A stretch of DNA of 12,072 nucleotides from Clostridiales bacterium. Lineage in GTDB: Bacteria; Bacillota; Clostridia; Tissierellales; Dethiosulfatibacteraceae. Made by a program: the position numbers and the translations under genes. The DNA lies in NCBI GenBank assembly GCA_003539375.1, contig DPPH01000184.1, forward strand, positions 508-12,579. Reading direction: 5' to 3'. Under the pieces are notes generated by a model. It made no database searches. It had not been told where the DNA came from and saw only the letters and a list, made by a program, of their open reading frames with translations. Shown one piece after another: positions 6,824-12,072 of the stretch (positions are counted from its first letter, which is position 1; each line of letters starts with the position of its first letter).

Positions 6824-8147
6824 CTATAGAGTCAATCCAAACATTTGCTTCTTCTTTATATTGGAAAAAAAGTTTTATTTCATCATTATCTCCTAATGTG
6901 AGAGATCTTTGTTTAATATTCCAAGAGTTTGGATTTAACAGGGTTTTTTCATTAGTTATATTTGAAATTTCACCATTCTTTCTAACTTCTATAATCCAAT
7001 TGCCTTCAATTGTTTTATCACTGATAAATCTTGTAGATATTCCTACTTCTCTGTTTTTTAAGTAAATATAATCTTCGGAATCTAAATCTATTACAGCAAA
7101 AAGATATTTATTATTTTCAATTCCTTTATTTTCAATTTTTAAAGAATAGTAACCATCATAAAACTTTGAAAAATCAGTTACTGCATAATTGTCAGAATTT
7201 TCCTTTATAATTTCTTCATTATAAAAACCTAAAATACTTTCTGGAAGATTTTCTTCCGGTTTATTCGATTCTTGATTTTCATTATTTTCTTGTTCATTAG
7301 GTGTTTGATTAGTAGGTTTATCCTGTTCTGGATTAACCTGTTCTTCTTTATTATAATTAAATAAAAGCATGATAATAACCGGTACAATAATTACAGCTAG
7401 AATAATCGGTAAGATATATCTATTTTTTTCTTCTTTTTCATTCTCGTTTTGATCATTTTCTGAAATACTATCTTCATCTATTTCTTTATTTTCTTTAGTT
7501 ATAGGAATTATCAAGCTGTAAGTTGGCGAATTCTTGAAAGCATCTAGTAGATCTTTAATATCTGAATACTCATTAGAATTTGCTCTTTTAATTATTCTTC
7601 TAATATCTGGTGGAATTTCATCAGACACGTTAAATTCCTCTATAAATTTCCCAACGAAAATATAATGCATATAGTTTGATGCTTGTTTCATTAATAGGCT
7701 TGCTTCTATATCATAATCTTGATTAAAAATTAATAAGTTCTTGAAAATAATATTTTGATTATCGTCTATTAATATGTTATCTTCACTCATCATACTATCT
7801 GCTTGAATATCAGAATATTTTTCAAGTTCAATAAATTTTTTCAGAAGGTTTTCTGTTAGAATAACTCTTTCTTTATAGGTTAAGTTATCATTGCTAATAA
7901 ACTCCGTTAATCTCTTGTGATTTACATATTTTGAGTATATATATAACCTATCTTCAGTTTCTTCTATTGCTATAAGATTATCAGAACTGTTTGGATAGTA
8001 ATCCTTATCAATCAGTTCTATTAGTCTTTCTCTTAATATAATATTATTATAGAATAATTCTTCATTTTGATTTTTACATAGGAGTATTCGCTGAAAATTA
8101 CTTTCATATACAATTTTTTCTACATCATAATTTTCATAATTAATCAT
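6804..8147 (-). CDS. Membrane protein: degenerate kinase-like domain, one TM, extracellular beta-sandwich-like domain
   Basis: I do not recognise a named family. Residues 1-215 read as a protein-kinase-like fold. NILIDDNQNI (124-133) matches the region after the kinase catalytic loop. IPPDIRRIIKRA followed by SDIKDLLDAF (about 178-204) matches the end of a kinase C-lobe. Catalytic residues are missing: the HRD region reads DSMMSED, the DFG position reads KNL, and no glycine loop or VAIK lysine is seen, so it should not phosphorylate. A charged stretch (218-242) leads to a TM helix at about 243-264. A Glu/Asn/Pro/Gln-rich spacer (265-303) and a beta-rich domain (304-447) ending in VWIDSIEID follow; that ending is reminiscent of carbohydrate-binding or jelly-roll modules. 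The ATG has AGAGAGG about 6 nt upstream. It looks like a monocistronic sensor or scaffold. The kinase likeness is inference from motifs. Confidence 0.8.
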   Translation of the reverse strand: MINYENYDVEKIVYESNFQRILLCKNQNEELFYNNIILRERLIELIDKDYYPNSSDNLIAIEETEDRLYIYSKYVNHKRLTEFISNDNLTYKERVILTENLLKKFIELEKYSDIQADSMMSEDNILIDDNQNIIFKNLLIFNQDYDIEASLLMKQASNYMHYIFVGKFIEEFNVSDEIPPDIRRIIKRANSNEYSDIKDLLDAFKNSPTYSLIIPITKENKEIDEDSISENDQNENEKEEKNRYILPIILAVIIVPVIIMLLFNYNKEEQVNPEQDKPTNQTPNEQENNENQESNKPEENLPESILGFYNEEIIKENSDNYAVTDFSKFYDGYYSLKIENKGIENNKYLFAVIDLDSEDYIYLKNREVGISTRFISDKTIEGNWIIEVRKNGEISNITNEKTLLNPNSWNIKQRSLTLGDNDEIKLFFQYKEEANVWIDSIEIDVLK

Positions 8148-8176
8148 AAGCTACCTCTCTAATTATTATTTATATT

Positions 8177-8205
8177 ATTTTAACATATTAGCTAAACTTT
8201 TTAAA
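8177..8205 (-). promoter_or_regulatory. Promoter of the pseudokinase gene
   Basis: Minus strand TTTAAA (8200-8205), 17-nt spacer, TAAAAT (8177-8182) with a TGn extension just before the -10. It is placed between the preceding terminator and the gene, giving a leader of roughly 20 nt. Confidence 0.55.
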
Positions 8206-8236
8206 TGAAAATAAGGAATGAGTGTTTACTCATCCC
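8203..8236 (-). terminator. Probable terminator of the DUF1232 gene
   Basis: GGGATGAGT (8228-8236, minus strand) pairs with ACTCATTCC (8215-8223) over 9 bp including one G-U pair, with loop AAAC, followed by a T-rich stretch (TTATTTTCATTT). The gene's TAA stop (8226-8228) reaches into the loop. The T-tract is interrupted, so efficiency is uncertain. Confidence 0.7.
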
Positions 8237-8537
8237 TTTCATCTTCATCTTCATTTTTTATTTCATAATCTACATTTTCAATAACATCTTCTGGATTTAT
8301 ATCTTCTTTTCCTTTTTTGTAACCATATTTAATAAATAACTTATTCATTAACGTAATTAAAAACACCAGCATTATTAAGTCATCAATTATGCTAAATCCA
8401 AATACTGGCGCTGGTATTAAGTCAGCGGGGCTTATAATATATATAATCATAAGTATAATTTTAATTTTATCCCATATTTTCACGTCTGGATTTTTAATCA
8501 TGTTAATTAAAAGCATCATCTGCTTAATTAAATACAT
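8226..8537 (-). CDS. YkvA/DUF1232 family small membrane protein
   Basis: A 103-residue protein carrying the DUF1232 hallmark SPADLIP (36-42) followed by GFSIIDDLIMLV (47-58), where the paired aspartates are the conserved part. Two hydrophobic helices flank the motif (about 26-36 and 49-66). The last 30 residues form an acidic tail (NEDEDERDE at the end) that is not part of the domain and is probably cytosolic. Family function is not established. The start lies 12 nt after the stop of the stress-like gene; its ribosome site is weak (GAGAAGTG), suggesting translation coupled to the gene before it. It is the last gene of the tRNA-Sec/usp transcript, before the terminator at 8203-8236. The family call is firm and the function unknown. 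Confidence 0.88.
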   Translation of the reverse strand: MYLIKQMMLLINMIKNPDVKIWDKIKIILMIIYIISPADLIPAPVFGFSIIDDLIMLVFLITLMNKLFIKYGYKKGKEDINPEDVIENVDYEIKNEDEDERDE

Positions 8538-8549
8538 TTACAACACTTC

Positions 8550-8924
8550 TCAATCTATGATTATTTGTATGCCTTTTAGATTTTTTGATATTTTTTTATG
8601 TAAATCTAAACTATCGCTATTATTTGATTTCCCTAATACTATGTGTGTAGCTTCTATATCATTTGCTACTTTTATTAATGATTTTTCAGTATTATTTGAT
8701 CTTTGAACTATTAATTCTGCATCTTTCTGCTTAGCTAAATCAAATAAATACTCTAAAGCTTCTCCATCATCATTTCCATATAAAACTCTATCTTTTTTAT
8801 TTATTATGTGAACAATAAACAATTTGTCATTTTTATTTTCTCTGGTATCATCACCTTTAAAAATAAGTCTACTTGAAGTTTTCTGATTTGTAACACATAC
8901 CATAATTTTTTTGTTATTACTCAA
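8550..8924 (-). CDS. Universal stress protein-like (UspA fold) small protein, TTG start
   Basis: A 124-residue cytosolic protein with the alternating strand/helix pattern of the UspA/KdpD Usp domain. Strand 1 is KKIMVCVT (5-12) followed by a QKTSSRLI segment; strand 2 is LFIVHII (about 35-41); then GEALEYLFDLAKQKDAELIV; strand 4 THIVLGKS (93-100); and the final strand QIIID. The ATP-binding G-x2-G-x9-G(S/T) signature is not evident after VLGKS, so nucleotide binding is doubtful. I chose TTG 8924 because AAGGAG lies 6 nt upstream; the in-frame ATG at 8903 would remove part of strand 1 and has no ribosome site. A longer frame opening at ATG 9011 begins inside the tRNA-Sec gene and is not credible. 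No terminator separates it from the tRNA, so it is probably on the same transcript. Physiological role unknown. Confidence 0.82.
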   Translation of the reverse strand: MSNNKKIMVCVTNQKTSSRLIFKGDDTRENKNDKLFIVHIINKKDRVLYGNDDGEALEYLFDLAKQKDAELIVQRSNNTEKSLIKVANDIEATHIVLGKSNNSDSLDLHKKISKNLKGIQIIID

Positions 8925-8930
8925 ATTAAT

Positions 8931-8936
8931 CTCCTT
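8931..8936 (-). promoter_or_regulatory. Ribosome binding site deciding a TTG start
   Basis: AAGGAG on the minus strand, then a 6-nt spacer ATTAAT, then TTG at 8922-8924. It is the only good site between the tRNA 3' end and the conserved protein core. Confidence 0.8.
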
Positions 8937-8957
8937 ACTATTCTCTCCATACACAAA

Positions 8958-9054
8958 TGGCGGGAATATGTGGGAATCGAACCCACCCGGGACGCTTCGA
9001 ACGCCCCACACTGGTTTTGAAGACCAGGAAGCACACCAGCACTCATCTATTCCC
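8958..9054 (-). tRNA. selC: tRNA-Sec (anticodon TCA), CCA encoded
   Basis: Selenocysteine tRNA that decodes in-frame UGA with SelB. The 97-nt minus-strand sequence begins GGGAATAG and ends ATATTCCC-G-CCA. It shows the selenocysteine-specific traits: an extended acceptor side (seven clear pairs plus a G-A at position 8), a long 6-bp D stem with a 4-nt loop (GAGTGC-TGGT-GTGCTT, with wobbles), an anticodon stem CTGGT/ACCAG with loop CTTCAAA (anticodon TCA), a long variable arm GGGGCG/CGTCCC, and a T arm GTGGG-TTCGATT-CCCAC. The discriminator is G, as is usual for tRNA-Sec. The genome therefore should encode selA, selB, selD and selenoproteins, none of which is seen in this window. Confidence 0.96.
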
Positions 9055-9066
9055 CTGAGAAATTAA

Positions 9067-9095
9067 ATTATAACATATGAGTAATTCTATTACAA
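9067..9095 (-). promoter_or_regulatory. Promoter of the tRNA-Sec transcript
   Basis: Minus strand TTGTAA (9090-9095), 17-nt spacer, consensus TATAAT (9067-9072) with TGT immediately before it (extended -10). Transcription would start around 9060, only a few bases before the mature tRNA 5' end at 9054. Confidence 0.8.
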
Positions 9096-9105
9096 GGTCA
9101 ATTTT

Positions 9106-12072
9106 TTAATGAAATATTTCTCCTAATTCAACTATATTTAATGACTTTTCATCGATTTTTGCCTCAATTACTTCCAGCAAAGCATTTACTGTATCCAGTG
9201 ATGTTAGAGTTAATATATTGGATTCCACAGCTGCTCTTCTTATCTTAAAGCCGTCTGTCAATGAATTATTTGCTTTAGTAGGAGTATTTATTACCATGCT
9301 TATTTTCCCGGATTTTATTACATCAATAATATTTGGTCTTTCCTCACTTATTTTTTTTACAATTTCACATTCAATATTATGTTTTTGAAGAAATTCCGTA
9401 GTACCTTTAGTAGCATAAAAGTTATAACCTAGTTTTTTAAATCTTTTTGCAATACTTAAGATACTTTCTTTATCTTCATCTTTTACTGTACATAAAATTG
9501 GTAAGCTTTTATCAGGTATTTTTACATCTGCTCCCATTAACCCTTTATATAAGGCACCTAGATATGTCTCATGAATACCTAAAGCTTCACCTGTGGATTT
9601 CATTTCTGGTCCTAAGCTTATTTCTATATTTTCTATTTTTTGAGAGGAAAATACCGGTACTTTTGCAGTATATCCTTTTATTTTCTTTTGAATACCATAT
9701 TCAAATCCTAAATCTTTAAGATTGTCTCCCAGCATAGTTTTAACCGCTGTATCTATCATTGGTATTTTTGTTACCTTACTAATATATGGGACCGTTCTAC
9801 TTGATCTTGGGTTCACTTCTATTACAAATGGAATTTCATCTTGTATTATAAATTGAATATTTATAATACCTTTAATATTCAATTCTCTTGCAATTTTTTT
9901 AGTAATTTCTTCAATTTCTTTTTCTAATTTGTTACTTAATGAAATATTTGGATATATAGATATGCTATCACCGGAATGTACTCCAGCTTTTTCCAAGTGT
10001 TCCATTATGCCAGGTATCACAACATTTTCTCCATCAGAAATAGCATCCACTTCTACTTCTATTCCATTTAAATATTTATCTATTAAAATAGGATTGTCTT
10101 TATCTACTTTATAAGCTGCGTTGAAATGCTCTTTTAATTCGTCATCATCATTGGCTATTTCCATACCTTGACCACCTAAAACATAAGAAGGTCTAACCAA
10201 GATTGGATAACCTATTTCCTTTGCTATTTTTAGGCCTTCGTCTAGATTTACTACTCCTTTACCAACTGGTCTACGTATAGATAATTTTTCTAAGAGATTA
10301 TCAAACTTTTCTCTATCCTCAGCGGCATCAATATGTTTCCAACTTGTTCCAAATATATTAACACCCAGTCCATCTATGAACTTAGCAAGTTTTATTGCCG
10401 TTTGTCCACCGAACTGTAGTATTACACCTTCCGGTTTTTCTTTTTTAATAATGTTGTAAACATCTTCTTCTGTTAAGGGTTCAAAGTATAACTTATCAGC
10501 AACATCAAAATCCGTACTAACGGTTTCAGGATTATTATTTATAATTATTGCTTCTATGTCTTGATTTCTGAGAGCTTTTATACAATGTACACAACAGTAA
10601 TCAAACTCCACTCCTTGACCTATTCTTATAGGACCGGAGCCTATTACTATGATTTTTCTTTTATTTGATACTTCAACCTCATCATAATCTTCATAAGTAG
10701 AATAATAATAAGGTGAAACTGCTTCAAATTCTCCACTACATGTATCTACATACTTATAGTTTGGCTTTAATCCATAGGATTCTCTTAGTTTTATTATATC
10801 TATTAAATTAACTTTAATAAGTTCTGATATACCTCTGTCTGAAAACCCAATTTTTTTAATTTTTTTCATATAATTAGAGTCTATTTCTTCAATTGATTTC
10901 TTTTTTAGATTTTCTTCTTCTATAACTATATTATTAATTTTATAAACAAAGAAATTGTCAATTCCAGTTATCTCATGAACTTTATCTACATCATAACCTC
11001 TTCTTAACAATTCTGCACCAACAAATATTAATTCATCATGAGGTTTTTTTAATCTTTCTTTCAACTGTATAATATTAAGGTCTTTGTAATCTTTATGTTC
11101 CAAAGTGAACTGATTATTTTCTAAAGATCTTATTGCTTTTAGCAAGGAAGCTTCAAAATTTTCACCTATAGCCATAACTTCCCCGGTAGCAGCCATTTGA
11201 GTCCCTAAACTTCTATCTGCCTTTTTAAATTTATCAAAAGGCCACTTAGGTATTTTCGTTACTATATAGTCTAAAACCGGTTCGAAACATGCTTTGGTTT
11301 TTTTAGTAACAGAATTTTCTATTTCATCTAAATCGTATCCCAAAGCTATTTTAGCAGCAACCTTGGCAATAGGATATCCAGTCGCTTTTGATGCAAGGGC
11401 TGAAGATCTACTAACTCTAGGATTAATTTCTATAATTTTATAATCAAAATTATCGGGGTTAAGTGCAATTTGAACATTGCAGCCACCTTTTATTTCAATA
11501 GCATTTATTATTTTAAAAGACGCTGTTCTTAACATTTGATATTCAATATCTGATAAGGTTTGAGAAGGTGCAACTACAATACTATCTCCCGTATGTACTC
11601 CTACAGGATCTAAATTTTCCATATTACATACATTAATGCAGTTGCCGGAATTATCTCTCATAACTTCATATTCTATTTCTTTATATCCTTTAACACTTTT
11701 TTCTAAAAGCACCTGATTGTTTAAACTTAAATTTAATCCTTTAGTGATATATTTTATAAGGTCTTCTTTATTTTCTGCTATTCCTCCTCCAGTACCGCCT
11801 AAGGTGAAAGCTGGCCTAACAATTAAAGGATATCCCATTGTCTCTGCTGCTTTTAATCCATCATCAAGATTTGATACAGATTCACTTTCTATAATGGGTT
11901 CTCCTATTTCCTTCATAAGTTTTCGAAATTTTTTTCTATCTTCTCCAACCTTTATATTTTCTATGCTTGTTCCAATTATTTTTACATTATATTTGGATAG
12001 TATCCCTTTATCATAAAGCTCAACAGCAAGATTAAGACCTGTTTGTCCTCCCATATTTGGAAGTAAGCTATC
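9106..12072 (-). CDS. carB: Carbamoyl phosphate synthase large subunit, 5' end cut by window edge
   Basis: Makes carbamoyl phosphate from bicarbonate, two ATP and glutamine-derived ammonia for pyrimidine and arginine synthesis, as a partner of CarA. The frame runs to the right edge; codons DSLLPN precede the first visible ATG (12054), which is internal (NMGGQTGLN), so about 80 residues are missing. In visible numbering (988 residues): first ATP-grasp domain with RPAFTLGGTGGG (about 86-97) and EINPRVSRSS (about 215-224); oligomerisation region about 270-460; second pre-ATP-grasp IGSGPIRIGQG (about 477-487); second ATP-grasp with RPSYVLGGQGM (627-637) and EVNPRSSRTVPY (about 752-763); methylglyoxal-synthase-like regulatory domain about 863-988 with NTPT and DGFKIRRAA. 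The protein is intact as far as seen. It ends 11 nt before the -35 box of the tRNA-Sec promoter, with no terminator between, so read-through is possible. Confidence 0.98.
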   Translation of the reverse strand, partial: DSLLPNMGGQTGLNLAVELYDKGILSKYNVKIIGTSIENIKVGEDRKKFRKLMKEIGEPIIESESVSNLDDGLKAAETMGYPLIVRPAFTLGGTGGGIAENKEDLIKYITKGLNLSLNNQVLLEKSVKGYKEIEYEVMRDNSGNCINVCNMENLDPVGVHTGDSIVVAPSQTLSDIEYQMLRTASFKIINAIEIKGGCNVQIALNPDNFDYKIIEINPRVSRSSALASKATGYPIAKVAAKIALGYDLDEIENSVTKKTKACFEPVLDYIVTKIPKWPFDKFKKADRSLGTQMAATGEVMAIGENFEASLLKAIRSLENNQFTLEHKDYKDLNIIQLKERLKKPHDELIFVGAELLRRGYDVDKVHEITGIDNFFVYKINNIVIEEENLKKKSIEEIDSNYMKKIKKIGFSDRGISELIKVNLIDIIKLRESYGLKPNYKYVDTCSGEFEAVSPYYYSTYEDYDEVEVSNKRKIIVIGSGPIRIGQGVEFDYCCVHCIKALRNQDIEAIIINNNPETVSTDFDVADKLYFEPLTEEDVYNIIKKEKPEGVILQFGGQTAIKLAKFIDGLGVNIFGTSWKHIDAAEDREKFDNLLEKLSIRRPVGKGVVNLDEGLKIAKEIGYPILVRPSYVLGGQGMEIANDDDELKEHFNAAYKVDKDNPILIDKYLNGIEVEVDAISDGENVVIPGIMEHLEKAGVHSGDSISIYPNISLSNKLEKEIEEITKKIARELNIKGIINIQFIIQDEIPFVIEVNPRSSRTVPYISKVTKIPMIDTAVKTMLGDNLKDLGFEYGIQKKIKGYTAKVPVFSSQKIENIEISLGPEMKSTGEALGIHETYLGALYKGLMGADVKIPDKSLPILCTVKDEDKESILSIAKRFKKLGYNFYATKGTTEFLQKHNIECEIVKKISEERPNIIDVIKSGKISMVINTPTKANNSLTDGFKIRRAAVESNILTLTSLDTVNALLEVIEAKIDEKSLNIVELGEIFH

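Noticed and set aside
8550..8552. TGA ending the Usp-like gene as a selenocysteine codon, given the tRNA-Sec next door
   Set aside because: Read-through adds only four residues before TAA, and no SECIS-like hairpin is evident just downstream; an ordinary stop is simpler.
8389..8706. Forward-strand open frame of 105 codons
   Set aside because: Antisense to the DUF1232 and Usp-like genes, both supported by motifs and spacing; no ribosome site and no recognisable domain.
9447..12016. Three forward-strand frames (9447-9719, 9929-10114, 11717-12016)
   Set aside because: All are antisense to carB, whose reading frame is conserved throughout.
12052..12054. ATG at 12054 as the carB start
   Set aside because: The frame stays open to the window edge and reads DSLLPN before it; this Met is the conserved internal one in the NMGGQTGLN motif.
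1..12072. CRISPR array, insertion sequence, prophage or attachment site
   Set aside because: No spaced direct repeats, transposase or integrase motifs or terminal inverted repeats were seen; the tRNA 3' end is not followed by an integrase or a repeated tRNA fragment.

Overview
This is a strongly AT-rich stretch with every recognisable gene on the minus strand and strong AGGAGG-type ribosome binding sites. That fits an anaerobic Firmicute of the Clostridia/Tissierellia kind. A selenocysteine tRNA shows that the host makes selenoproteins. The organism assignment is inference from composition and gene style, not from a database match. No stretch over 300 bases lacks a gene. The forward-strand open frames are shadows of minus-strand genes.

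In transcription order (right to left) the window holds: the 3' nine-tenths of carB, large subunit of carbamoyl phosphate synthase (cut by the right edge); a good promoter followed by a tRNA-Sec gene (anticodon TCA, encoded CCA); a small universal-stress-like protein with a TTG start; and a small YkvA/DUF1232 membrane protein ending in a terminator. Next is a separately promoted gene for a membrane-anchored, catalytically dead kinase-like protein with an extracellular beta-rich domain, again closed by a terminator. It is followed by a three-gene ABC export operon of MacAB/YknXYZ type (ATPase, membrane fusion protein, permease) with its own terminator. Last comes a two-gene unit of an M24 Xaa-Pro aminopeptidase and an N6-adenine DNA methyltransferase that runs off the left edge.

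The most interesting item is the methyltransferase. It is uninterrupted for 565 codons, has no partner restriction enzyme in view, and resembles (from recall, not from a search) CamA, the orphan CAAAAA methyltransferase of Clostridioides difficile. Other points worth following up are the tRNA-Sec that appears to head a protein-coding transcript, the pseudokinase/sensor protein, the membrane fusion protein with two lipoyl-plus-barrel units, and two terminators whose hairpin loops contain the stop codon.
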